From the NCBI GenBank assembly GCA_030539395.1, contig JAUNSC010000010.1, positions 21,206 through 85,205 on the forward strand: 64,000 nucleotides of DNA, read 5' to 3'. Both the position numbers and the translations under genes were made by a program. This DNA comes from Eubacteriales bacterium. Its GTDB lineage: Bacteria > Bacillota > Clostridia > Lachnospirales > Lachnospiraceae. Numbering within the stretch: position 1 is the first letter of the stretch; every line of letters begins with the position of its first letter. Shown here piece after piece: positions 1 through 8,860 of the stretch. The notes under the pieces were generated by a model. That model was not told the DNA's origin. It did no database searches and saw only the letters and a list, made by a program, of their open reading frames with translations.

Positions 1-624
1 ATGGATGAATTAAAAAAAGAACTGGAAGGCTATGGAAGCAGGGTCATTCTGGCAGAAGGAGATATTTCAAAGCCGGAAGTTGCCCAAAATCTGATTGAGA
101 CAGCAATAGAAAATTTTGGAAGAGTAGATATTCTTTTGAATGTTGCGGGTATATCGAATCCAAAACTTCTTGTGGATATGACACTTGAGGACTGGAACAG
201 AATGTTGGAAGTAGATCTTACAAGTGCATTTCTTACATGCAAGTATGCGGTGCCGTATATGATAAAACAGAAATTTGGACGAATCATTAATTTATCGTCT
301 CAGATTGCACAAAAGGGCAGTGTGGAGCATTGCCATTACGGTGCGGCGAAGGCGGGACTGATCGGATTTACAAAATCCCTTGCAAGGGAAGTGGGACAAT
401 ATAATATTACGGTCAATTGTATAGCACCGGGCCCTATCGAAACACAACTGATGGGAGTAGTAAGTCCGGAGTGGAGAAGGCAGAAAGAATCAGAACTGGT
501 GCTTCCGAGATTCGGAGAGCTTGAGGAGATCTTGCCGACAGCGGTATTTCTGGCAGCAGAACCGGATGGAAATCTTTATACGGGGCAGACTTTGGGACCG
601 AATTTAGGCGATGTTATGATTTAG
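1..624 (+). CDS. SDR family oxidoreductase, 5' end outside the window
   Basis: This is a short-chain dehydrogenase/reductase, an NAD(P)-dependent cytoplasmic oxidoreductase. The visible 207 residues hold the NVAG segment, the catalytic serine in NLSSQ and the YGAAK (Tyr-x3-Lys) site, followed by the usual GPI segment. The N-terminal glycine-rich Rossmann motif (TGxxxGxG) is missing. The ATG at base 1 is therefore most likely an internal methionine and the gene begins upstream of the window. It lies 23 bases before an ABC transporter ATPase on the same strand and probably belongs to the same catabolic operon. The substrate cannot be told. Confidence 0.85.
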   Translation: MDELKKELEGYGSRVILAEGDISKPEVAQNLIETAIENFGRVDILLNVAGISNPKLLVDMTLEDWNRMLEVDLTSAFLTCKYAVPYMIKQKFGRIINLSSQIAQKGSVEHCHYGAAKAGLIGFTKSLAREVGQYNITVNCIAPGPIETQLMGVVSPEWRRQKESELVLPRFGELEEILPTAVFLAAEPDGNLYTGQTLGPNLGDVMI

Positions 625-647
625 GCATACAAAACGGAGAAGGGATT

Positions 648-2147
648 ATGAAAGAAGTTCTTTTAGAATTAAATAATATTGAAAAATCATATTCCGGTAA
701 TGTGGTATTAAGGGATATCAATCTGAAGATCTGCAGAGGCGAAGTACATGCGCTTATGGGTGAGAACGGAGCAGGAAAATCAACGCTGGTGAAGATCATT
801 ACCGGAGTAGTGCAGGCGAATGGCGGAACTATGACTTATGAGGGAAAACCTCTGGTAATCAGTCATCCTAAAGCAATGTTTGATCTGGGGATAGGGATCG
901 TATATCAGGAATTTAACCTGATGCCTGATCTGACAGTGGCACAGAACATTTTTATTGGACGGGAACCGCAGAAAAAGGTAAAAGGATTTTTAGATGACAA
1001 AAAAACAAATGCACAGGCCAAAGAAATCCTTGAGGAACTGGAGTGCCATATTGATCCGGAAAAAAAGGTGGAAGAGTTGAGTGTTGCTGAGCAGCAGATG
1101 GTGGAGATCGCAAAATCGTTGTCATACAACTGCAAATTGCTCATTATGGATGAACCGACATCTGCTCTGACGGACAACGAAATAGAAATATTATTTCGCA
1201 TTGTCCGAAAACTGAGAGACCGCGGAGTGGCGATCATATACATTTCTCACAGGATGAGTGATCTGGATGCTATTGTGGACACGGTAAGTGTACTGCGTGA
1301 CGGAAATATGATCAGCACCAGAGTATATACGCCGGATATCAGGGAACTGCTGATCAGCGAGATGGTGGGCCGTGACCTGACACAGCAGTTTCCGCCGAGA
1401 CCGGATTATAAAAAAGGAAAACTGATGCTGGAAGTGGAACATCTTAATTCAGGAAAACGGCTGAAAGATATTTCATTTCAGGCATATCAGGGAGAGATAC
1501 TCGGTATTGTGGGATTGATGGGAGCCGGAAGGACGGAACTGATGAGAGCAATATGCGGTTCTTTTCACAGAAGTTCCGGGGTAATTAAAGTTGAGGGAAG
1601 AAGGGTAAATATCAGAAATCCGCAGGATGCGATCAAAGAAGGGATTGCTTATCTTACGGAGGACCGGAAAAAAGATGGACTTTTTCTGAATCTGTCTATC
1701 CGGGAAAATATTATTTCGGCAAGTTATGACTACTTTTCCAAAGGAGGCTTTGTTGACGATTCTAAAGCTGAAAGAGAAGTTCGGAAATATACGGAAAAAA
1801 TGAGTATAAAAATGCGCAGTGCCACACAGCAGGCGGGAACGCTTTCCGGAGGGAACCAGCAAAAGGTCATGGTAGCTAAGTGGCTTTGCAATCAGGCTAA
1901 AATTGTTATTTTTGATGAACCGACCAGAGGGATTGATGTCAAGTCGAAATATGAGATATATGAGCTTGTGTATGAACTGGTACAGTCAGGGGTGACGGTC
2001 ATCATGATCTCTTCTGAGATGCCGGAAATATTGGGTATGAGTGATCGTATTCTGGTAATGAATGACGGGCATCTGGTGGGAGATTTTGATAAGAAAGATG
2101 CAACGCAGGAGCTGATTCTTCAATATGAAATGATGGAGGTGGATTAA
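648..2147 (+). CDS. Sugar-type ABC importer ATP-binding protein (RbsA/MglA family)
   Basis: This is the 499-residue double ATPase subunit of a carbohydrate-uptake-2 (CUT2) ABC importer; it energises the permease encoded next. The first nucleotide-binding domain has an intact Walker A (GENGAGKST), a signature-like LSVAEQQ and Walker B LLIMDEPTS. The second has the degenerate P-loop GAGRTE, the signature LSGGNQQ and Walker B IFDEPTRG. This intact-then-degenerate arrangement and the length are normal for RbsA. The stop codon is one base before the permease start, showing tight translational linkage. CUT2 systems usually carry pentoses or nucleoside-like compounds. The ureide hydrolases downstream suggest a non-sugar or glycosylated ureide cargo, which is inference. 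Confidence 0.93.
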   Translation: MKEVLLELNNIEKSYSGNVVLRDINLKICRGEVHALMGENGAGKSTLVKIITGVVQANGGTMTYEGKPLVISHPKAMFDLGIGIVYQEFNLMPDLTVAQNIFIGREPQKKVKGFLDDKKTNAQAKEILEELECHIDPEKKVEELSVAEQQMVEIAKSLSYNCKLLIMDEPTSALTDNEIEILFRIVRKLRDRGVAIIYISHRMSDLDAIVDTVSVLRDGNMISTRVYTPDIRELLISEMVGRDLTQQFPPRPDYKKGKLMLEVEHLNSGKRLKDISFQAYQGEILGIVGLMGAGRTELMRAICGSFHRSSGVIKVEGRRVNIRNPQDAIKEGIAYLTEDRKKDGLFLNLSIRENIISASYDYFSKGGFVDDSKAEREVRKYTEKMSIKMRSATQQAGTLSGGNQQKVMVAKWLCNQAKIVIFDEPTRGIDVKSKYEIYELVYELVQSGVTVIMISSEMPEILGMSDRILVMNDGHLVGDFDKKDATQELILQYEMMEVD

Positions 2148-2148
2148 A

Positions 2149-3123
2149 ATGGGGAAAAAGAAAGGATTACCCCTGTCTAAGGACAGAATAAATATGCAGC
2201 TTGTGGTTATTACCATAGGATTGATTTTGCTGATGATGTTTTTTTCTATCAATACAAAAAACTTTTTGAGCAGCAGAAATCTTATAAATGTGGCGTTGCA
2301 GACGTCAATTTCGATTATACTGGCGATTGCTGAGACCTATGTTATTATCACCGGAGGAATTGATCTTTCGATTGGTTCCATGTCTGCGGCAGCAGGCATG
2401 ATAACGGCGATCTGCCTGAACAGATCCGTTCCTGTACCGGCGGCTATTCTGGCAGGCATTGCAACAGGGATATTATGCGGAGCGTTTAATGCTTTTACCA
2501 TCACGGTTCTTGGGATCGTACCATTTATTGCAACTCTTGGTACAAACAGCATTATGAGAGGCCTGATTTATGTAATGCTGAATGGGATTCCGCTTTCAGC
2601 ATCTTCAGCGGGAAAGGCATTTACCTGGATAGGACAGGACAAGCTGGGCGGATGGCTGCCGTATCCGGTACTGTTTATGGCAATTATTGCCGTGGTCTGT
2701 GTTATTGTACTGACAAAAACAAAATTCGGAAGAATGATATTTGCTATTGGCAGCAATGAAAATACTGCGTTTTTGTCTGGCATAAAAGTGAAAGCTGTGA
2801 AGTTTAAGGTTTATCTGCTCAGCGGACTGCTGTGTTCCATAGCAGGAGTGATCCTTACCTCCCGCGTGGCATCTGCATCACCTACCGCAGGGCAGGGAGA
2901 TGAAACGTTTGCCATTGCAGCAGCAGTTATCGGCGGAGCAAGTCTTTCCGGCGGAAAGGGAAATATGGTCGGAACGATTATCGGAGCATTTATTATCGGC
3001 ATTTTGAATAATGGATTGAACCTGATTGGACTGAGTTCTTTCTGGCAGCAGGTGGCAGTGGGATGTGTAATCATCCTGGCAGTTTTCCTGGATGTTATCC
3101 GGGTAAAATTGAAAAATCAATAG
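2149..3123 (+). CDS. Sugar-type ABC importer permease (RbsC family)
   Basis: This 324-residue polytopic membrane protein is the permease of the CUT2 importer. It has roughly eight to ten hydrophobic segments. The family-typical segment ITGGIDLSIGS follows the second segment, and AAAVIGGASLSGGKG lies in the C-terminal third, as in RbsC/XylH permeases. It starts one base after the ATPase stop, with the ribosome binding site GGAGG inside the end of that gene. One permease gene is present, so the channel would be a homodimer, as usual for CUT2. Confidence 0.93.
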   Translation: MGKKKGLPLSKDRINMQLVVITIGLILLMMFFSINTKNFLSSRNLINVALQTSISIILAIAETYVIITGGIDLSIGSMSAAAGMITAICLNRSVPVPAAILAGIATGILCGAFNAFTITVLGIVPFIATLGTNSIMRGLIYVMLNGIPLSASSAGKAFTWIGQDKLGGWLPYPVLFMAIIAVVCVIVLTKTKFGRMIFAIGSNENTAFLSGIKVKAVKFKVYLLSGLLCSIAGVILTSRVASASPTAGQGDETFAIAAAVIGGASLSGGKGNMVGTIIGAFIIGILNNGLNLIGLSSFWQQVAVGCVIILAVFLDVIRVKLKNQ

Positions 3124-3177
3124 TGGAAAATATTTTTGATCAAAAATATAAAAAAGAAAGAAAAGGAGAAAAGCAGT

Positions 3178-4149
3178 ATGAAAAAGATGAACAAAAGAAT
3201 TGGAACGGCAATGATGGCAAGTATGATGGCAGCAGCATGTATGAGTGCGGGAGTTTCGGCAGAAGAAAAGACGATGACAATTGGTCTGATTCCGCAATCC
3301 ACACTGTTTGTTTTTTATGATTATGTGCAGAAAGGCGCCAATGATGCGGCAGAAGAGGCAGGCTATACGATTAATTATCAGGGAACGACAACAGATACTG
3401 ACGGAACCGGACAGAGAAAGATTGTGGAGGATATGCTGGTGACGGGTATTGATGCACTTGCAATTTCAGCTACAAATGCGGATGCGGTCAGCGATCTTCT
3501 TCAGTCTATGGAGGTGCCGGTTATTGCATGGGACTGCGGACTGGATACTTCTTCCTGCAAAACTGTAGTTTCTGTAGACCATTATAAAGCTTCTGCCGCT
3601 GTTGCAGATTATGTAATGGAAAAATGCCCGGATGGAGGTCTGTTCGCAGTTATTTCTACAAATGCAGGAAATGCAGTAATTCAGGATCGTGAGAAAGGAT
3701 TTATGGAGACGCTGGCTGCCAAAGAAGGTTTCGAATGCATTGGACCTTTCTATACAGACGGTGATCTTGAGAAAACTGCAAACACCATGCAGGATCTTTT
3801 GATGGAAAATGAAGATCTGAAAGGTGTATTTATGGTAAATGAAGGAACTACTGAAGGAGCATGCCAGACAATTAAAAATGAAGGCAGAGAAGATCTTCTG
3901 GTATTTGGCTATGATACATCTGAATCCCTGATCAATTATGTGTACGACGGTGTTTTGGATGGCATGGTTTCACAGAATCCTTATGGCCTTGGATACAATG
4001 CGGTAAAACAGGCAATTGCGGCAGCAGAAGGCCAGGAAGAATTTCCGGAATTTATTGAAAATGAATCTGTGCTGATTACATCTGACAATATTCATGATGA
4101 AGATATCATTCAGATTCTGGATCCAATTGGGACAATGAATCTGGAATAG
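3178..4149 (+). CDS. Sugar-type ABC importer substrate-binding protein (RbsB-like)
   Basis: This is the extracellular solute-binding protein (peripla_BP_4 fold) of the importer, about 323 residues. I chose the ATG at 3178 because AAGGAG sits 8-10 bases upstream; a TTG at 3136 extends the frame but has no such site. The N-terminus is a Sec signal with a basic start, a hydrophobic stretch and an Ala-x-Ala cleavage site before EEKTM. A cysteine in AAAC could be a weak lipobox but does not match the consensus well, so membrane anchoring is uncertain. The fold is supported by IPQSTLFVF near the mature N-terminus and by DALAISATN and VFGYDTSE. Confidence 0.9.
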   Translation: MKKMNKRIGTAMMASMMAAACMSAGVSAEEKTMTIGLIPQSTLFVFYDYVQKGANDAAEEAGYTINYQGTTTDTDGTGQRKIVEDMLVTGIDALAISATNADAVSDLLQSMEVPVIAWDCGLDTSSCKTVVSVDHYKASAAVADYVMEKCPDGGLFAVISTNAGNAVIQDREKGFMETLAAKEGFECIGPFYTDGDLEKTANTMQDLLMENEDLKGVFMVNEGTTEGACQTIKNEGREDLLVFGYDTSESLINYVYDGVLDGMVSQNPYGLGYNAVKQAIAAAEGQEEFPEFIENESVLITSDNIHDEDIIQILDPIGTMNLE

Positions 4150-4192
4150 GAATTCTGAGACGGGAAATCTGGAAGGAATGGGGAAAGTTAAG

Positions 4193-5557
4193 ATGTACGA
4201 TTTGGTGGTTAAAAATGGACTTCTTGTATTGGAAAATGAAATAGTCCGTAATAATCTTGGCATCTGTAACGGAAAAATTGCGGCCATCTTTGAAGATGGC
4301 TGCACTTCCAGTGCAGCAAAGCATGAGATCGATGCCGCAGGGTGTTATGTTATGCCGGGGGCGATTGATACCCATACTCATTTCTTTGAGCCGGGAGGAG
4401 AATGGAGAGAAGATTTTGAACACGGGACGCGGGCGGCTGCCAGCGGAGGATTTACCTGTATTATGGAAATGCCGAACAGCAATCCGGCGGTTACGGACAG
4501 AGAAACATTTCTATTGAAGAAACGTCTGGCAGATAGAAATTCTGTTGTAGATTATGCAATCTGGGCCGGAGCTACGGCAGTAAATCTGGATAAGCTGGAA
4601 GAATTAAAAGCACTTGGAAGCGTGGCGTTTAAAGCATTTACACTTGATGCAGGGCCGACATTTCCGTATCTGAATACGGAAATGGAAATGGAAGCGATGA
4701 AAAAAATAAAGGAACTGGATTGCATTTTCGGATTCCATGCGGAAGATCCGATTGTGGTATCTGAACGGAGAAAGCGCTGTGAAAAAGAAGAGTGGAGCGT
4801 TGAGCAAAATGACAGGGCGCGGCCGTATTATGCGGAACTGTCGGCAATCAATCAGATTATTCTTTTTGCGAAAGAGACCGGCTGTAAGGTGCATATCTGC
4901 CATCTTTCTATTCCGGAGGGGGCAGAACTGATTGCGCAGGCAAAGAAAAACGGAGTTGATATTACAGTGGAAAGCTGCTCACACTATTTCCTTTTAAATT
5001 TAGAAAATGCAGAAAAATTTGACACATATGCTCTGATTCAGCCGCCGATCCGCAGCAGGGCGCGAATGGAAAAAATGTGGGACTATCTGTTTGACGGTTC
5101 CATAGATTATCTGGCAACAGATCATGCACCCTATCCGGAAGAAGATAAAGAACCGGCTGATGGAAACAAGTGGAATGTGATCGGCGGAACACCTTCGATT
5201 GACGTGGCTTTTGAATTGATGTTTGACGAGGCCGTTCTGAAACGGAAAATGAGTCCGGTGCAGTACGCGAAATTAAGCGCTACGAATGCGGCAAAACGTT
5301 TTGGGTTGTATCCGAAAAAAGGAAGCATACGAATTGGAGCAGATGCAGATCTGGCGATTTTAAATCCGGATCATTCCTGGATTATTGACCGGAATAAGAG
5401 TTTTTCGAAAACCAGGAATACAAAATTTCCATATCAGGGAAGGAAAGTGGATTGTAAAGTGGAAACTACGATCGTCAGAGGAAACGTTGTTTTTAAAGAT
5501 GACAAAATCGTGGCACAGGATGGCTATGGAAAGCTGGTGTGTCCGGTAAGAGAATGA
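4193..5557 (+). CDS. allB: Allantoinase-like cyclic amidohydrolase (AllB / hydantoinase / dihydropyrimidinase superfamily)
   Basis: This metal-dependent amidohydrolase of about 454 residues opens a cyclic ureide ring. The metal-binding motif is DTHTHF after a PGAID segment. It is followed by the allantoinase-like EPGGEWREDFEHGTRAA, a lysine in AFKAFTLD (the carbamylated-lysine position), the histidine motifs FHAED and HICHLS, and the aspartate in LATDHAPY. The spacing and side motifs (TVESCSHYF, NAAKRFGL) resemble E. coli AllB more than dihydropyrimidinase. I chose the second ATG at 4193, with GGGGAAAG about 6 bases upstream; the first ATG at 4178 is too close to GGAAGG. The next gene is an AllC-like hydrolase, which supports a two-step ureide pathway. 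Confidence 0.85.
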   Translation: MYDLVVKNGLLVLENEIVRNNLGICNGKIAAIFEDGCTSSAAKHEIDAAGCYVMPGAIDTHTHFFEPGGEWREDFEHGTRAAASGGFTCIMEMPNSNPAVTDRETFLLKKRLADRNSVVDYAIWAGATAVNLDKLEELKALGSVAFKAFTLDAGPTFPYLNTEMEMEAMKKIKELDCIFGFHAEDPIVVSERRKRCEKEEWSVEQNDRARPYYAELSAINQIILFAKETGCKVHICHLSIPEGAELIAQAKKNGVDITVESCSHYFLLNLENAEKFDTYALIQPPIRSRARMEKMWDYLFDGSIDYLATDHAPYPEEDKEPADGNKWNVIGGTPSIDVAFELMFDEAVLKRKMSPVQYAKLSATNAAKRFGLYPKKGSIRIGADADLAILNPDHSWIIDRNKSFSKTRNTKFPYQGRKVDCKVETTIVRGNVVFKDDKIVAQDGYGKLVCPVRE

Positions 5558-5572
5558 TCGGAGGAAATGAAA

Positions 5573-6826
5573 ATGAAAATAAACGCACAGCGATTATGGA
5601 ACAGGGAACAGGAAATCGGTGAATTCGGAAGGGATCCCCGGGGAGGAATCAGCCGTTTTGCATGGACGCCTGAGTACCGTGAGGCTGCTCTGCTGTTGAT
5701 AAAATGGATGGAGGAGGCAGGATTATCCGTACGGATCGATACGGTCGGAAACATTTATGGCCGCTGTGAAGGAAGGGAAAATTTGAAGCCGGTACTTACA
5801 GGCTCTCATTTTGATACTGTTCCAATGGGCGGAAAATTTGACGGACTTGCAGGAATAATGACTGCTCTGGAGGTACTGACAACGATGAAGGAGCAGGGAT
5901 ATTGTCCCAGGCGTCCGATTGAGATGATAGCGTTCATTAATGAAGAGGCAAGCCAGTTTCTGGGAGGACATTTTGGCAGTAAAGCAATTTGTGGGATGCT
6001 GCCGCACGATTTTGCAGAGACATCCGTTGACCGCAATACAGGGAAGACAATGAAACAGGCAATGCTTGAATATGATATGGGATTGGAACCGGATAATTTT
6101 GAGGGATCGCTCATTAAGGAAGAGGACTATTTTGCTTTTATTGAGCTGCATATTGAACAGGGAAAATATTTGCTGAAAAAGAACCTGCCGTTGGCAGTGG
6201 TAGACGATATTGCAGGTATTCATCAGTTTTATATAACATATTACGGAGAATCTGCACATTCCGGAGGGATGGCGATGGAAGACCGTCATGATGCCTTTCA
6301 GGCAGCGGCGGAAACGGCCTGTGAAGTAGAAAGGCTTGCTCTGGAATCAGGCTCACCCACAAGAGGGACTGTAGGGTATGTGACGGTGGAACCGAATGAG
6401 CATAATATTGTAGCAAACAAAGTTACCATATCTGTGGATTTTCGTGAAGTGCAGGATGATATATGGCAACGTTTGTACGATGACGTGATAAAATTTACTG
6501 AAAAGCAGTGTGTGAAACGCGGACTTACCTGTGAAGTCAAGAAAACGATTTCTACTGCGCCGTGTCATTGCCACAAGGTGCTGAAAGAGATTATAGAAGA
6601 GAGTACGAAAGAAAACCAGATTCCATATATGCATATGGTCAGCTATCCGGCACATGATGCAATGCAGATGGGAAGATTATATCCGATGGCAATGATATTT
6701 CTGCGCAGTTCAAACGGAGGTGTGAGCCATTGCCCGGATGAATTCACAACGAAAGAGGATCTGGCGGCAGGTGCAGAGGTCCTTTATGATACGATCTGTA
6801 AGATTTGTGAATTAGACAGTATATAA
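5573..6826 (+). CDS. AllC-like zinc hydrolase (allantoate amidohydrolase / N-carbamoyl-amino-acid hydrolase, M20 family)
   Basis: This binuclear-zinc hydrolase of about 417 residues removes carbamoyl or ureido groups from linear ureides. Its metal ligands are visible in GSHFDTV, GGKFDG, NEEASQF, ELHIEQG and the C-terminal HCPDE; YPAHDAMQM holds the conserved substrate-side residues. The opening GRDPRGGISRF is typical of the AllC/HyuC family. I prefer the ATG at 5573 (GGAGG at 8 bases) over 5567 (2 bases). It lies 15 bases after the allantoinase-like gene. Together they would turn allantoin to allantoate and then to ureidoglycine, or a hydantoin to an N-carbamoyl amino acid and then the amino acid. 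Sequence alone does not decide between these. Confidence 0.87.
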   Translation: MKINAQRLWNREQEIGEFGRDPRGGISRFAWTPEYREAALLLIKWMEEAGLSVRIDTVGNIYGRCEGRENLKPVLTGSHFDTVPMGGKFDGLAGIMTALEVLTTMKEQGYCPRRPIEMIAFINEEASQFLGGHFGSKAICGMLPHDFAETSVDRNTGKTMKQAMLEYDMGLEPDNFEGSLIKEEDYFAFIELHIEQGKYLLKKNLPLAVVDDIAGIHQFYITYYGESAHSGGMAMEDRHDAFQAAAETACEVERLALESGSPTRGTVGYVTVEPNEHNIVANKVTISVDFREVQDDIWQRLYDDVIKFTEKQCVKRGLTCEVKKTISTAPCHCHKVLKEIIEESTKENQIPYMHMVSYPAHDAMQMGRLYPMAMIFLRSSNGGVSHCPDEFTTKEDLAAGAEVLYDTICKICELDSI

Positions 6827-6841
6827 GGAAGGGGGACAGAT

Positions 6842-7234
6842 ATGAAAGCAGAGGTAATTAAAACATCAAAGGCACCGAATCCGGGAGGATGGTATTCTCA
6901 GGGATTTCGAGTAGGAAATCTTGTATTTACAGCGGGAGTAACAGCGAATGATCCCGAGACGCAGGAATTAATTGCACCGGGAGACATTGTGGGACAGACC
7001 AGACAGATTTTAAAGAACATGGATCAAATTCTTAAAGCGGCAGGTTCTGATCTGCAGCATGTTTTCAAAACACTGGTATTTGTAGCAGATATCGATCAGT
7101 TTAAACTTTTTAATGAAACATATAAAGAGTTTTTCCCTGAGAACCCTCCGGCAAGGAGTACAATGCAGATTGGGAAATTTAATAATGGCATGATGATTGA
7201 AATTGAGGCAATTGCGACTGTAGCAGAAGAATAG
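6842..7234 (+). CDS. RidA/YjgF/RutC family reactive-intermediate deaminase
   Basis: This 130-residue trimeric cytoplasmic protein belongs to the family that hydrolyses reactive enamine/imine intermediates. The conserved C-terminal block is clear: FFPENPPARSTMQIG contains the substrate-binding arginine, followed by the glutamate of MIEIEAIA. It is the last gene of the ureide operon, after a GGAAGGGGG ribosome binding site and followed by a terminator hairpin. In other ureide and pyrimidine pathways (for example RutC) a RidA protein cleans up an unstable amino intermediate, so a similar role here is plausible. Confidence 0.92.
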   Translation: MKAEVIKTSKAPNPGGWYSQGFRVGNLVFTAGVTANDPETQELIAPGDIVGQTRQILKNMDQILKAAGSDLQHVFKTLVFVADIDQFKLFNETYKEFFPENPPARSTMQIGKFNNGMMIEIEAIATVAEE

Positions 7235-7267
7235 AGCATAATATTACAATATGAATATGAAAGGGAT

Positions 7268-7300
7268 AAAGGGTGTCTTTGAAGACATCCTTTATATTTT
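7268..7300 (+). terminator. Rho-independent terminator after the ureide operon
   Basis: AAAGG-tGTCTT and its near-complement AAGACa-CCTTT form a short-loop hairpin followed by a T-rich tract ending in TTTT. It separates the operon from the promoter of the radical SAM gene just downstream. Confidence 0.75.
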
Positions 7301-7304
7301 ATAC

Positions 7305-7333
7305 TTGCAAATACAGAACGCTTGTTCTATAAT
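7305..7333 (+). promoter_or_regulatory. Sigma-A promoter with an embedded LexA-type SOS box
   Basis: TTGCAA (7305-7310) and TATAAT (7328-7333) are separated by exactly 17 bases. Between them, at 7315-7328, lies the near-perfect palindrome AGAACGCTTGTTCT. It matches the Gram-positive LexA/DinR core GAAC-N4-GTTC. A repressor bound there would block RNA polymerase directly. It drives the two DNA repair/modification-type genes downstream. Confidence 0.72.
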
Positions 7334-7399
7334 AAAAGAAACAGATGTTCGATAGATGATTATAGATTTATGAATGTTTAAATGATGTATGGAGTTAAT

Positions 7400-8851
7400 A
7401 TGGAAATAAGCAGAGATTTATCACTTCAGGAAAAACTGCATATTCTGGCTGATGCGGCAAAATATGATGTAGCCTGTACTTCCAGCGGGGTTGACCGGAA
7501 AGGAAAAACGGGATATCTGGGAAATTCTGTGGCAGCAGGAATCTGCCATAGTTTTGGTTCGGACGGACGGTGCATTTCTCTTTTGAAAATTCTTTTGACG
7601 AATCATTGTATATATGACTGTAAATACTGCATGAACCGCTGTTCAAATGATGTTAAACGGGCGGCATTCACCCCGCAGGAAGTCTGTGATCTGACGATGG
7701 AGTTTTATAAAAGAAATTATATTGAAGGACTTTTTTTAAGTTCCGGGGTTCAGAAAAATCCGGCTTATACGATGGAGAAGATGTGTGAGACGCTATATCT
7801 TTTGCGCAATGAATACAAATTTAACGGATACATCCATGTGAAAGCGATTCCGGGAGCACCTGACGAATTGCTGGCGGCGGCAGGATATCTCGCAGACCGC
7901 ATGAGCGTTAACCTGGAACTTGCCACGGCAGAAGGAATGAAAAAGCTGGCGCCTAATAAAAATCATAAGGCTATCCTTCGCCCCATGCGGATGATGACGG
8001 ACACTATTGCCCAGCACAGATTGGCCATTGGTAAAGACGCAAGGATGGAACGCGGCAAGGGTAACAAGTATCTTCCGGGCAGTATTTTCAGCAGTCAGAG
8101 AATTGAGATGCAGCAGGAGACGGCAGATCAGAGTACAGGACTGGCACAGGATAATATGCTGCCTGTTCAGTTTAAGAAGATGGACTGGAACAGAGCATTT
8201 TCTCCGGCAGGACAGAGCACTCAGATGATCATAGGGGCAACGCAGGAGACGGACTATCATCTATTGAAGACTTCTCAGCATCTTTATCAGAATTATGATT
8301 TAAAGAGAGTGTTTTACTCCGCGTATGTGCCGCTGAATGAAGATAAAGACTTGCCGGCCCCCGGTACACCCACACCGCTTTTGCGTGAACATAGATTATA
8401 TCAGGCGGACTGGCTTCTGCGTTTCTATGGCTTTCAGGCAGACGAGCTCCTGAGTATGGACCGGCCGAATTTTAATGAACAGCTGGATCCTAAATGTGAC
8501 TGGGCGCTGCGTCATTTGGAACAGTTCCCGGTAGAGATTAATACGGCTTCTTTTGATGTGCTGCTGCGTGTACCGGGAGTAGGGCCTAAATCAGCGGAGC
8601 GGATTGTAAAATCACGGCGTTTTGGGCGGCTGGATTTTAATCATTTAAAGAAAATGGGAGTAGTGCTGAAACGGGCCCACTATTTTATTACCTGCTCCGG
8701 ACAGATGATGTACCATATTCCTCTTGAGGAACAGTATATTACCAGACAGCTTATCGGGACAAATCAGAAAGAGAACTGGCAGATAGCCCACAGCGGTGAT
8801 CAGAATTTCCGGCAGATGTCACTGTTTACGGATTTTCAGGTACAGGTATAG
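7400..8851 (+). CDS. Putative DNA modification/repair radical SAM protein (TIGR03916-like)
   Basis: This radical S-adenosylmethionine enzyme of about 483 residues has the 4Fe-4S motif CIYDCKYC (C-x3-C-x2-C). Its C-terminal third carries a helix-hairpin-helix DNA-binding element, RVPGVGPKSAERI. The N-terminal block ILADAAKYDVACTSSG is typical of the family annotated as a putative DNA modification/repair radical SAM protein. I chose the ATG at 7400 (GGAG five bases upstream) over 7382, which has no ribosome binding site. The gene is followed 9 bases later by its usual partner, and its promoter holds a LexA-type box, so damage induction is likely. The reaction catalysed is not known. Confidence 0.88.
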   Translation: MEISRDLSLQEKLHILADAAKYDVACTSSGVDRKGKTGYLGNSVAAGICHSFGSDGRCISLLKILLTNHCIYDCKYCMNRCSNDVKRAAFTPQEVCDLTMEFYKRNYIEGLFLSSGVQKNPAYTMEKMCETLYLLRNEYKFNGYIHVKAIPGAPDELLAAAGYLADRMSVNLELATAEGMKKLAPNKNHKAILRPMRMMTDTIAQHRLAIGKDARMERGKGNKYLPGSIFSSQRIEMQQETADQSTGLAQDNMLPVQFKKMDWNRAFSPAGQSTQMIIGATQETDYHLLKTSQHLYQNYDLKRVFYSAYVPLNEDKDLPAPGTPTPLLREHRLYQADWLLRFYGFQADELLSMDRPNFNEQLDPKCDWALRHLEQFPVEINTASFDVLLRVPGVGPKSAERIVKSRRFGRLDFNHLKKMGVVLKRAHYFITCSGQMMYHIPLEEQYITRQLIGTNQKENWQIAHSGDQNFRQMSLFTDFQVQV

Positions 8852-8860
8852 GAGGAGCGT

